Shown here: piece by piece, positions 1 to 8,101 of the stretch
Position numbering within the stretch: the first letter of the stretch is position 1
Layout of the letters: every line of letters starts with the position of its first letter
Assembly: GCA_003577005.1 (NCBI GenBank)
Contig: QEUW01000122.1
Coordinates: forward strand, 1 to 17,864
Reading direction: 5' to 3'
DNA length: 17,864 bases
Source: Chloroflexota bacterium
GTDB taxonomy: Bacteria > Chloroflexota > Anaerolineae > Caldilineales > Caldilineaceae
Notes under the pieces: model-generated
The model's input: the letters and a program-made list of their open reading frames with translations, nothing else
The model's database searches: none
Told to the model about the DNA's origin: nothing
Position numbers and translations under genes: made by a program

Positions 1-5
1 CACGC

Positions 6-1793
6 TCACAGCGGCCAAAACCAAAGGATCAGCGGCACGCCAGCGATGACGATCAGCGCTTCAAGGGGGAGCCCCATGCGCCAATAGTCGCCAAACCGGT
101 AGCCCCCGGGCCCCATGACCAGTGTGTTGGACTGGTGGCCGATTGGGGTCAGAAATGCACAAGATGCGCCGACAGCCACACCCATCAGAAAAGGGTCAAC
201 CGAGACGCCCAACCCGTGAGCCAAGCCGGCGGCAATCGGCGCCATGAGCAACGCAGCCGCGGCATTGTTGACCACATCCGACAAAAACATTGTCCCAACC
301 AGCAGGATCACAAGGGTCACTGCCGGCGCCAGTTGGTTCGCAACTCGCAGCAACTGGTCGGCGAGCAGGGCGGCGCCACCTGTCGTCTCCAACGCCTGCC
401 CCACCGGGATGATCCCGCCCAGGAGCATGATGATCGGCCAGTCGATACTTTCGTACGCTTCGCGCAGTGAAAGGAGGCCAACGATCACCATCACCAACGC
501 CGCCGCCGTAAACGATACCTGTACCGGCAGCAGCCCCAGCGCCGTAGCCGCCAGCGCCCCGCCAAAGATGGCAAGCGCCAGGGCGATCCGCCGCGGTTGG
601 CCCAGACGCAACTCGCGCCCGGCCAACGGCAAGATCCCCAATGTCGCCAACGCTTCAGGCAGCGTGTCGGTGACAGCCTGGATCAACAGCACATCGCCGG
701 CGCGGAATGAGGTACGGTTGAGCCGGCCGCCCAGCCGGGCCCCCTGGCGCGCAATAGCCAACAGATTGATGCCAAATCGCCGGCGCAGGTTGAGGCTGCG
801 CGCCGTCTTGCCCTCCAGAAACGAATTGGCCGTCACTACCACTTCCAACAACGCCACCTCATCCGATTTGAGGTCGGCTTCGGCCAGTTCTTTGCTGCCC
901 ACCAGTTCCAGCCCGGCAGCTTTGACCAGCGCCTCCAATTCTTCGCTGTCGGCGCGGACGATGAGTTGATCGCCAGCAGCAATCAACTCATAGGGCGACG
1001 GCGCCGGGCGCCGTCGCCGTCCACGCACAATGCCGACCACCATCACGTCGGTCTCGGCCAGGCGGTTGATCTCGCGGATAGGCTTGCCAACGAGCTTGCT
1101 CTCATCCGACACCAGTACCTCGGTCAGATAATCTTCGATGGCGAACATCTCGTCGTGTGCGCCCCGCCCTTTGCGCTGAGGGATCAGCCGCCAGCCGACC
1201 AGCAGCATGTAGACCAGCCCGACGACCACCAGCCCAGCCCCTACCGGTAGAAAATCGAACATGGCAAATGGCTCCGCATTGTAATCGGCGCGGAAGGTGG
1301 CAATAATAATATTGGGCGGCGTACCGATCAGCGTCGTCATCCCGCCGAGCAACGAGGCAAAGGCCAGCGGCATGAGGATACGCGAGGGGGGCAGGTCCCG
1401 TTTATACGCAATTTGGATGGCGACGGGCATGAGCAGCGCCAACGCGCCCACATTGTTCATAAAACCTGAAAAGAGCGCCACCAGCACCACCAGCGTCGCC
1501 ATCTGCACCATCGGCTGGTCGCTCACGCGGGCGATCAGCCGGGCGATGACTTCGATCAGGCCTGAGTTTTGCAGCCCACGGCTCACAACAAGCACGGCAG
1601 CCACCGTCACCACCGCGGGGTGGCCGAAACCGGCAAAGACTTCGTCCCCCGGCACAATGCCCGTAATAGTGACCGCCAGCAGCGCCAGCAGCGCCACCAC
1701 ATCATAGCGCCAGCGACCGCTGATGAAAAGCGCCAGCACAAGCAGGAGCACGCCAAAGACAATGGCCTGGGGAGGGGTGATAGGTCCTAGCAT
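6..1793 (-). CDS. SLC13 (DASS)-type anion permease with two TrkA-C domains
   Basis: A 595-residue membrane transporter, probably moving sulfate or another anion with a cation; the substrate cannot be read from sequence. Two hydrophobic halves (about residues 8-205 and 400-595) flank two soluble RCK_C/TrkA-C domains (about 222-296 and 312-390), the arrangement of SAC1/SLT-like members of the SLC13 family. Pseudosymmetric motifs mark the two halves: FMNNVGA (111-117) with GTPPN (157-161), and VVNNAAAA (507-514) with HQSNT (553-557). These correspond to the substrate/Na+ site motifs of DASS proteins. The stop codon lies inside the window, so the gene is complete. It starts 5 bp after the stop of the cation ATPase, with no clear Shine-Dalgarno of its own, so it is probably co-transcribed and translationally coupled. 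TrkA-C domains bind small ligands in relatives, so gating by a nucleotide or ion is possible. Confidence 0.9.
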   Translation of the reverse strand: MLGPITPPQAIVFGVLLLVLALFISGRWRYDVVALLALLAVTITGIVPGDEVFAGFGHPAVVTVAAVLVVSRGLQNSGLIEVIARLIARVSDQPMVQMATLVVLVALFSGFMNNVGALALLMPVAIQIAYKRDLPPSRILMPLAFASLLGGMTTLIGTPPNIIIATFRADYNAEPFAMFDFLPVGAGLVVVGLVYMLLVGWRLIPQRKGRGAHDEMFAIEDYLTEVLVSDESKLVGKPIREINRLAETDVMVVGIVRGRRRRPAPSPYELIAAGDQLIVRADSEELEALVKAAGLELVGSKELAEADLKSDEVALLEVVVTANSFLEGKTARSLNLRRRFGINLLAIARQGARLGGRLNRTSFRAGDVLLIQAVTDTLPEALATLGILPLAGRELRLGQPRRIALALAIFGGALAATALGLLPVQVSFTAAALVMVIVGLLSLREAYESIDWPIIMLLGGIIPVGQALETTGGAALLADQLLRVANQLAPAVTLVILLVGTMFLSDVVNNAAAALLMAPIAAGLAHGLGVSVDPFLMGVAVGASCAFLTPIGHQSNTLVMGPGGYRFGDYWRMGLPLEALIVIAGVPLILWFWPL

Positions 1794-1798
1794 CTGTT

Positions 1799-4561
1799 CT
1801 AGACCGCTGCCGGTACAGATGGCCGCACCGGGCGTCTGCCCCCGCGGATCAGTTTGAAAATCTCCATCACCACCAACACCGTCGAGGCCAACAAGAGGAG
1901 CAGCAGAAATTCGTTCACCGCCACTGGCTCCGCCTGTAGAATCTCCTGCATAAAAGGAATGTTGATGGACAGAAGATGCAACGCCAACATCAACGGAGCG
2001 CCGACCAGCAGCACGCGATTCCGGTTCAACGGCGCTCGGAAAGCCGACACATACTCCGACCGGCAGTTGAAGACGTGGAAATTTTGGAAGAGAACCATCA
2101 GCAAGAAGATCAGATTGCGAGCAGTAAACTCATCCCACCCCGCCTGGATCAGCCAGAACCATACGCCAAAGGTCACCAGGCCGATCCAGATACCAGAAAC
2201 CAGCGTTTGCATGACCATCAGCCGGTTGAAGATGCCTTCGGCCGGTCTTCGCGGAGGGCGACTCATGGCACCCGGTTCGCCGCCCTCAAAAGCCAGCGCT
2301 ACATCCTGGATGCCATTGGTCACCAGGTTGAGCCAGAGGATCTGCACCGGCAGCAGGGGCAGCGGCAGCCGCAATAAGATTGCCAACAGAAAGAGCAACA
2401 CCTCGGCGGCCCCGGTAGAGATGAGCAGATAGATCACCTTGCGCACGTTGTCATAGGCGTAGCGCCCCTCGCGCACCCCTTCGACGATGGAGGCAAAATT
2501 GTCGTCGGTCACGATGATCTCGGCCGTGTCCTTGGCAATATCCGCACCAGAGCCCATGGCCACACCAATGTTGGCCGTGCGTAGCGCCGGCGCATCGTTG
2601 ACGCCATCGCCCGTGACCGCCACAAAATGGCCCAGCGCTTGCATCGCCTCAACGATCTGCAACTTCTGCAAAGGTGTCACCCGCGCAAATACCCGCACCC
2701 CCTCGACAGCTCTGACAAAGGTGGGCTCGGCGCCGCTCTCTGTTTGTGGCAGTGTGTGGCCGACGGCGAGATCCTCTGCACTCTCGGCAATGCCCAGGTC
2801 ACGAGCGATGGCTAGCGCTGTGGCTGGATGATCACCCGTAATCATAGAAACGGTCACACCGGCGCGCCGGCATGTGTCGACCGCCTCTTTCGCCTCGGGC
2901 CGTAAGGGGTCAATCATCGCGACCAGCCCCAAGAAGTGCATAGGTGGCAGCGTCTCTTCAGTGAGTTCACCATCCTCGCCATCTGTGGATTCGCCGCTCG
3001 CCACAGCCAGGACACGGTAGCCACTGGCAGCCAACGCCTCGGCCCGCTGTTCGGCCCCGGCCAGGCTCTCCTCGTGCTGGCCGCTCGCCCCGTTGCGGCA
3101 AAAGGAGAGGACGGTTTCGACCGCCCCTTTCATGGCCACGATGGCGTGGTCGCTGTCCGGCGAGCGATAGCGCTTGGCCGCATATTTGCGTTCGGATTCA
3201 AAGGGGATTTCGCTATCGATCTCCACCGCATTGGCCAACGTCTTGGGGTCGAGACCGAACTTGTACGCCAACGCCAGCAGCGCCACGTCCACAGCGTCAC
3301 CTGAATGGCGCCATTGGTCGCCCTCACGACGCAGCGACCCTTCGTTGCAGATAACGGCAGCCGTGACCAGCACCGCAAGCTGCGTTCTCATCTCGTCATC
3401 GAACGTTGCGCCATCTGCCGGTCGCACTTCCCCTTCTCCGGCATAGCCAGCGCCGGTAACTTCCAGCTCGCGCTCGCACGGCAACACCACCCGGCGGACG
3501 GTCTGCTCGTTGACGGTCAGCGTACCCGTCTTGTCGCTGCCGATGAGTGTGCAGCTACCCAGCCCTTCTACGGCTGCCATGCGCCGCACTATCACGCTGC
3601 GCTGTGCCATGCGGTTGACCGCAATCGAAAGCGCCACAGTCAGCGCCACCGGCAACCCTTCGGGAATCGCCGAGACAGCAAGGGCTACAGCTAGGAAAAA
3701 GACCTGGAGCAGAGGCATCCCCTGGGTCAGGGTGATTACGGCGAGCACCGCCGTAGCGCCCAGCACGACAAAGCTGATCACCCGCACAAAGCGCTCCATG
3801 CGGATTAGTAGTGGCGGCTTTGTCACGTCGCTGGCCGTTGTGACTTCGGCAATCTGGCCGATCTCGGTTGCCGCACCGGTGGCGACGACCACGGCCACTC
3901 CACGCCCGGTCATGATTGTTGCGCCGGCATAGGCCATATTGACCCGGTCGCCCAAAGGGGCATCGGGGTCATCAAGCAGGCCGGGGCGTTTTTCCACGGC
4001 CACCGATTCGCCGGTCAGAAAGGACTCGTCGACTGAGAGATTGGTGGTACGCAACAGACGTAGGTCCGCTGGCACCCGGTCGCCCGATTCGAGCAAAACG
4101 ATGTCACCAGGCACCAGTTCCGTGGCGTCCACCTCGCTTTCAACTCCATTGCGGCGCACCGTAGCGTCGATCTGCAACAGGCTTTGCAGGGCAGCCGCGC
4201 TCTGCTCGGCGCGATATTCCTGATAGGTCCCCAACCCGGCGTTGAGAAAGACGACCACGAGGATAAAGATCGCATCTTTGAAGTCTCCGATGACCACGGC
4301 AACGGCGGCTGCGGCAAGCAGGATATAGATGAGCGGGCTTTGAAACTGGTGGAGGATGATCTGAAACAGCGTGGGCGGTTCTTGGGTCGGCAATTCGTTA
4401 CGACCGTGGCGAGCCAGACGTTCTGCAGCCTGGGTCTGGTCGAGCCCAGCGAGCGTAGTATCGAGTTCAGCCAGGATGGCCTCGCCCGAAATCGTGTGCC
4501 AGGCTGGCGGGTCGCGGTCGGCTGGTCTGGCCTGTCTACCAGCCGTCTGTTGTGAAAGCAT
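1799..4561 (-). CDS. P2-type cation-transporting ATPase (Ca2+-ATPase-like)
   Basis: A 920-residue P-type ATPase of normal family length that pumps a cation, most likely Ca2+ or a related ion, using ATP. The domains are in the usual order: N-terminal cation ATPase domain (about 20-85), TM1-2, actuator domain with TGES at 183-186, TM3-4 with IPEGLP (299-304), phosphorylation motif DKTGT with Asp343, nucleotide-binding KGA (478-480), hinge TGDGVNDAP (650-658), TM5-6 and a C-terminal TM7-10 block. The TM4 Glu (E301) and TM5 Glu (E720) of SERCA-type pumps are kept. In TM6 the motif reads NLVTNG (N745, T748, N749), with Asn where SERCA has Asp800, and the TM5 Asn768 equivalent is Gly717. The ion stoichiometry or specificity may therefore differ from SERCA. 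The start is supported by GGGAG about 9 bases upstream. It is the first gene of an operon with the SLC13-like permease. Confidence 0.93.
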   Translation of the reverse strand: MLSQQTAGRQARPADRDPPAWHTISGEAILAELDTTLAGLDQTQAAERLARHGRNELPTQEPPTLFQIILHQFQSPLIYILLAAAAVAVVIGDFKDAIFILVVVFLNAGLGTYQEYRAEQSAAALQSLLQIDATVRRNGVESEVDATELVPGDIVLLESGDRVPADLRLLRTTNLSVDESFLTGESVAVEKRPGLLDDPDAPLGDRVNMAYAGATIMTGRGVAVVVATGAATEIGQIAEVTTASDVTKPPLLIRMERFVRVISFVVLGATAVLAVITLTQGMPLLQVFFLAVALAVSAIPEGLPVALTVALSIAVNRMAQRSVIVRRMAAVEGLGSCTLIGSDKTGTLTVNEQTVRRVVLPCERELEVTGAGYAGEGEVRPADGATFDDEMRTQLAVLVTAAVICNEGSLRREGDQWRHSGDAVDVALLALAYKFGLDPKTLANAVEIDSEIPFESERKYAAKRYRSPDSDHAIVAMKGAVETVLSFCRNGASGQHEESLAGAEQRAEALAASGYRVLAVASGESTDGEDGELTEETLPPMHFLGLVAMIDPLRPEAKEAVDTCRRAGVTVSMITGDHPATALAIARDLGIAESAEDLAVGHTLPQTESGAEPTFVRAVEGVRVFARVTPLQKLQIVEAMQALGHFVAVTGDGVNDAPALRTANIGVAMGSGADIAKDTAEIIVTDDNFASIVEGVREGRYAYDNVRKVIYLLISTGAAEVLLFLLAILLRLPLPLLPVQILWLNLVTNGIQDVALAFEGGEPGAMSRPPRRPAEGIFNRLMVMQTLVSGIWIGLVTFGVWFWLIQAGWDEFTARNLIFLLMVLFQNFHVFNCRSEYVSAFRAPLNRNRVLLVGAPLMLALHLLSINIPFMQEILQAEPVAVNEFLLLLLLASTVLVVMEIFKLIRGGRRPVRPSVPAAV

Positions 4562-4877
4562 AGGCGGCTCCCTGAGTCAGAAGATCGGTTGTGCTGTGAT
4601 GCAGAGACCACACTGGCCAGCGTAGCGCAGCCCTGTGCAACATACCGGCAGTATCAATACGAGTAGCCACGCACCAGCGGTCAATGCTGCAAGCCGCTAA
4701 CGCGGAATAAAGGGTGATAGTATACGGAAGTTCAATGCGCTGTCAAACCGTGGTTCACTTCAGGATTTTGCGCTGCTTCTGACAGACAAGCCGGGTGAGA
4801 GCCGGAGATGGTCGATTCATCCAGATGCACATGGCTCTTTCCTGGATTGGCGAACACAGAATTGTCAACCGAACTGG
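4562..4877. other. intergenic region between the HD hydrolase and the ATPase
   Basis: These 316 bases hold the promoter at 4719-4746 and the ATPase leader. Short ORFs crossing it on the plus strand have no recognisable content and I treat them as chance. The 3' flank of the HD gene (4750-4877) shows only short imperfect inverted repeats and no convincing T-tailed terminator. The word GGTTTGAC occurs twice on the minus strand, once overlapping the -35 box, with no known meaning. Confidence 0.5.
4719..4746 (-). promoter_or_regulatory. sigma70-like promoter for the ATPase-permease operon
   Basis: On the minus strand TTGACA (4746-4741, a perfect -35) is followed after 16 bases by TATACT (4724-4719, five of six -10 positions). 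It predicts transcription starting near 4712 and a leader of about 150 bases before the ATPase start at 4561. This is the strongest promoter match noticed in the window. I found no recognisable yybP-ykoY or other riboswitch in the leader. Confidence 0.55.
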
Positions 4878-5453
4878 TCAAACCGGGTCACCGGCAGGCG
4901 AGACCGGGGGCAGGTAGGTGCGGTAGGCATCGGTCTTGGCGGCGAGGCGCCCGGCCAGGTAAGGGCTGGCGGTGTGGAGCTGGGCGTGGATCAGCCGGGC
5001 ATCTTCCCAGTAGCGCCAGATTTTGGTGGGCGTCCACCGGGAGGGCGGCAGGCGCAGATTGGCAATGCGGTCGGCCAGCTTCACCAGCCAGATCTCCGGC
5101 GGCTGTTGCTGGATACGGCGCAGGCTATCGGCCAGTTGCTCGGTCTCCGGCAGCGTGGGGTCTTTGCTCAACGCCTGCACTCCAGCGGCGACCTCCGACC
5201 CAAATTGCAGCTGCAACTGGTCCGCTGTGACACCAGAATCCTCCATGACATCATGCAAGAGGGCGCACTGGACGGCCAGATCTTCATTGCGGCCCGGCTC
5301 GGCGCGCAGGGCTGCCATCACCTCCATACAGACCAGACTCGGGTGGAGAATGTAAGGCAGGTCAGTATCTCGTATAGTCTGTCCCTGGTGGGCCTGCGCT
5401 GCAAACCAGTAGGCTTGCGTACAACGTTCCGGTGACCAGGCTGTGTTGGTCAT
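4878..5453 (-). CDS. small HD-domain hydrolase, RelA/SpoT or MESH1-like
   Basis: A 191-residue stand-alone HD protein resembling the (p)ppGpp hydrolase domain of RelA/SpoT and the small alarmone hydrolases (MESH1 type, which are of similar size). Metal and catalytic motifs are all visible: H37 in YILHP, HD at 67-68 in LLHDVMED, the ED pair at 71-72 that relatives need for pyrophosphohydrolysis, and D128 in VKLADRIANL. There is no synthetase, TGS or ACT domain. I chose the ATG at 5453 because GAGG lies 7 bases upstream. The frame is open to a TTG at 5498, but that start would overlap the preceding MFS gene and lacks such a site. The gene follows the MFS stop by 28 bp and is the last gene of the enolase/MFS operon. 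It could act on (p)ppGpp or on another nucleotide; the sequence does not decide. Confidence 0.85.
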   Translation of the reverse strand: MTNTAWSPERCTQAYWFAAQAHQGQTIRDTDLPYILHPSLVCMEVMAALRAEPGRNEDLAVQCALLHDVMEDSGVTADQLQLQFGSEVAAGVQALSKDPTLPETEQLADSLRRIQQQPPEIWLVKLADRIANLRLPPSRWTPTKIWRYWEDARLIHAQLHTASPYLAGRLAAKTDAYRTYLPPVSPAGDPV

Positions 5454-5481
5454 AGTTTGGCCTCGCTGTTCGGGTACACCG

Positions 5482-6801
5482 CTAGCGGTCATCCGCAACT
5501 ACAGGTTGTGCCTGCCGTTCCGGCTCGGAGGTGCGTAACCCCGGCAGCGCAACGGCGATAGCCAGGATAGCCAGCGCCGCCAACGCTGACTGAAGGGCGA
5601 TGGTTGTCTGTACCCCATAGAGTTCGGCCAGAAAGCCGGTCTGCAACTTGCCCAACGGGTCCGAACCGATGGCCAGCACCAGCGTGCCCATGGCCCGGCT
5701 GCGCATCTCGTCGCTGGCCGCCAGCAGGATGATCGAGCTCTGCATAATGCCAAAGCAGGCCTGCCCGATACCGGCCAGGAGAAGCATCGTCCATGAAAAG
5801 CTGTAGACACCCGAAAGGGCAAAGGCAAAGAGACAGATCGACATGCCAAAGGTGCCCACCGTGAGGATCCAGCCGCCGCTCACCTGCTGGCGAATACGAT
5901 TGATAATAAAGAGGCCGATAAAGGCCCCCACCCCCGAAGCCGCCCCCAAAAAGCCCAACCCTACCGGCCCCTGATCCAACACATCACGGGCAAAGACAGA
6001 GAGCAGATTCATATAGGGGAAATAGAGCAAATTCATCACCAGCGTAATGAGGATGACGGCCAGGATCGGCTGGCTGGAGCCGACATAGCGCAACCCTTGC
6101 GCCACCAGATTCCACGGCGAAGCGGCTGGACGCATACTGGTGCGCGCAATCGGCTGTTGCGAAAGGTGGCGCAAATTCCACAGGGCCATGCCAGAGAGAA
6201 TCACCATGACTGTAAAACAGCCGTCGGGGCCTAAAAAGGCAATCAAGGCGCCGGCCAGCGAAGGGCCGATAATGCGCGAAATGCTCTGAGCCAGGTTCTC
6301 CATGAGCATAGCATCCACCGTGCGCGCCTTGCCGACCAGGTCGGGCAATAAGGCGCGGCGAGCCGGCCAGTCCAGCGCCCAGGCTGCACCCAAGACGAGT
6401 GCGGTGACATAGATCTGCCAGACCGCCAACCGTTCACTCCAAAGCAGAAGCGTCAACGAACCGTAGGCAAGGAAATTTGCTAGTTGGGCGCCCAGGATGA
6501 TCCGGCGCCGGCCCAACCGGTCGGTCAGCGGCCCGGCCAGAAAGCCACAGACCAGAAAGGGCGCACTGCGGCAAAAGCCCACCAGCGCAACCTGCCAGGG
6601 TGAATTGGTCAACTCCAACACCAGCCAGCCGACGACCACGTTCTCCATAAACATCGTCTGCCACCAGAGCGCATTGCTGCTCAGCAGCCGCCGGTAGTCG
6701 CCGTTGCGCAACATTCCCCGCACCCGCTGCCGCAGGTGCGATTCATCGAGATTATCCAGCATAGGTCGTGTTCTTATCGGGTCGTTCCAAGCCCCGCTCA
6801 T
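5482..6801 (-). CDS. MFS transporter, EntS/MFS_3-like
   Basis: A 439-residue major facilitator with about 12 hydrophobic segments. The signature loop GPLTDRLGRRR after TM2 (about residues 90-100) is motif A of the superfamily. The overall pattern (NALWWQTMFMENVVVGWLVL at the start and a large C-terminal half) resembles MFS_3/enterobactin-exporter-like proteins, but the substrate is unknown. The start at 6801 is favoured by GAGGA a few bases upstream. Its ATG overlaps the TGA of the enolase-family gene in an ATGA arrangement, a sign of translational coupling. An internal Met14 has a poorer ribosome site. Being locked to a catabolic enzyme suggests import of its substrate or export of its product. 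Usual length, no truncation seen. Confidence 0.88.
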   Translation of the reverse strand: MSGAWNDPIRTRPMLDNLDESHLRQRVRGMLRNGDYRRLLSSNALWWQTMFMENVVVGWLVLELTNSPWQVALVGFCRSAPFLVCGFLAGPLTDRLGRRRIILGAQLANFLAYGSLTLLLWSERLAVWQIYVTALVLGAAWALDWPARRALLPDLVGKARTVDAMLMENLAQSISRIIGPSLAGALIAFLGPDGCFTVMVILSGMALWNLRHLSQQPIARTSMRPAASPWNLVAQGLRYVGSSQPILAVILITLVMNLLYFPYMNLLSVFARDVLDQGPVGLGFLGAASGVGAFIGLFIINRIRQQVSGGWILTVGTFGMSICLFAFALSGVYSFSWTMLLLAGIGQACFGIMQSSIILLAASDEMRSRAMGTLVLAIGSDPLGKLQTGFLAELYGVQTTIALQSALAALAILAIAVALPGLRTSEPERQAQPVVADDR

Positions 6802-7943
6802 GATTCCTCATGGGGATGGCGGAGAGGGCGCAGCGGTCGCTCGCGGTAGGGATGGCGCGCCAGCTCGTCCTCATCCAGATCGATGCCCAGACCGGGCGCG
6901 GTGGGCAGGGTGATAAAACTGTTCTCAACCTGGAAGGGGGTGCGGTTGACCAGATTGCCCATCTCTTCAAAATTGACAAAATATTCGGTGATCAAAAAGT
7001 TGGTCATCCCGGCGGAGGCGTGGAGTGTGGCGGCCAGACCGGCGGTGGTGCTGTTGTAGTTGTGGGGCGCCACAGCAATATGGTAAGGCTCGGCCATAGC
7101 CGCGATCTCGCGTAACTCCAGGATGCCGCCACAGGCGCACACATCCGGGTTGAGAATGTCGGCGGCGCGACGCTGGATGATCTCCTGGAACTCGACCTTG
7201 GTGTAGGCTTCCTCACCGGTGACGACGGGCAGGTTGATGCCCTGTTTGGCCGCCGCCAGACCATCCAGGTCGCGCACCGAAACCGGCTCCTCGTACCAGA
7301 AGGGGCGGTAGGGTTCCATTCGTTGCGCCACGCGGATGGCGTGCATAGGCGCCAGGCGGCGATGCACCTCTACCAGGATTTCCACCTCTGGCCCCACAGC
7401 CTCGCGCACGGCTGCGACCGTTGCGACGGCCCGGTCTTCATCCTTGCGGTCGATATAGGCGCGCCAGGGTCCGGGGAAGGGGTCAAATTTGAGCGCGGTA
7501 AAGCCCTTTGCCACCACCGCCTGCGCCTGCTCGGCCACTTTTTCAGGATCACTACCCCCGCCCCACCCGTTGGCGTAGAGACGCACCTTGCGCCGGCTCG
7601 CGCCGCCCAGTAGGTTGTAGACCGGCTGCCCCGTGGCTTTACCGACGATATCCCACAGCGCATGTTCGATGCCGCTCAGCGCCGAATAAAAGTCCATGGC
7701 CCCACGCCGGGTGGCAAAGTCGGTGTAGGCCATGTAGGTAAAGTGTTTGATGTCAAACGGGCTGCGACCGGCCAGATAGCGCCCTAGCTGCTGGACATGC
7801 GCCTCGATGGCCTGGTCGCGATCCAGTTGTGTATAGCACTCACCCCAGCCGTGCAGACCGGCATCGGTCTCGACCTTGACAAAGAGCCAATGTTTGGCCG
7901 AGCCCGGGTCGAACAAAAAGGTTTTGACGGCAGTTACTTTCAT
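6798..7943 (-). CDS. enolase-superfamily enzyme (mandelate racemase/galactonate dehydratase-like)
   Basis: A 381-residue enzyme with an N-terminal capping domain (about 1-120) and a C-terminal barrel. Likely metal ligands are E192 (in VEVHRRL), E218 (in YEEP) and E244 (in TGEE). H194, two residues after the first ligand, matches the extra acid/base His of galactonate and mannonate dehydratases. A second dyad is formed by D267 (NPDV) and H294 (APHN), with E320 nearby. The first metal ligand is Glu rather than the usual Asp, and the KxK site of muconate enzymes reads KFD (152-154). I infer a sugar-acid dehydratase; the substrate is not known. A strong AGAGGAA lies about 8 bases before the ATG, preceded by a candidate operator. 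It overlaps the next MFS gene by 4 bp and follows another MFS gene by 158 bp. Confidence 0.9.
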   Translation of the reverse strand: MKVTAVKTFLFDPGSAKHWLFVKVETDAGLHGWGECYTQLDRDQAIEAHVQQLGRYLAGRSPFDIKHFTYMAYTDFATRRGAMDFYSALSGIEHALWDIVGKATGQPVYNLLGGASRRKVRLYANGWGGGSDPEKVAEQAQAVVAKGFTALKFDPFPGPWRAYIDRKDEDRAVATVAAVREAVGPEVEILVEVHRRLAPMHAIRVAQRMEPYRPFWYEEPVSVRDLDGLAAAKQGINLPVVTGEEAYTKVEFQEIIQRRAADILNPDVCACGGILELREIAAMAEPYHIAVAPHNYNSTTAGLAATLHASAGMTNFLITEYFVNFEEMGNLVNRTPFQVENSFITLPTAPGLGIDLDEDELARHPYRERPLRPLRHPHEES

Positions 7944-7964
7944 CGCTGGTTCCTCTTTGCGGTT

Positions 7965-7983
7965 ACATCAATGTAGATGTATA
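7965..7983 (-). promoter_or_regulatory. candidate operator and -10 box before the enolase-family gene
   Basis: A 16-bp imperfect dyad, ACATCAATGTAGATGT at 7965-7980 (five-base arms ACATC/GATGT, six-base centre), lies 21 bp upstream of the ATG. On the minus strand a TATACA box (7983-7978) overlaps its edge, so a repressor bound here could block transcription. No good -35 is visible and no regulator gene is in the window, so this stays tentative. Confidence 0.3.
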
Positions 7984-8101
7984 TTTTGTAAGTCGGCCTT
8001 TAGTACCGGGTGTCCACTTTGGATAGGCGACGCAGCGCCGAATGCCCAGATTGAGGCTTTTGTTGTTTTCTGGATTCTGTTTTCTTGACTCCGCTTGACG
8101 A

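Noticed and set aside
244..969. 241-residue plus-strand ORF inside the SLC13 permease
   Set aside because: Antisense shadow with Ser/Arg/Ala-rich low-complexity content; the minus frame has full transporter motifs.
4562..4718. Mn2+ (yybP-ykoY) or other riboswitch in the leader of the cation ATPase
   Set aside because: The leader lacks the conserved loops of that family, and I could not build a convincing aptamer.
5454..5498. TTG start at 5498 for the HD hydrolase
   Set aside because: It would overlap the MFS gene by 17 bases and lacks a Shine-Dalgarno, while ATG 5453 has GAGG at a good distance.
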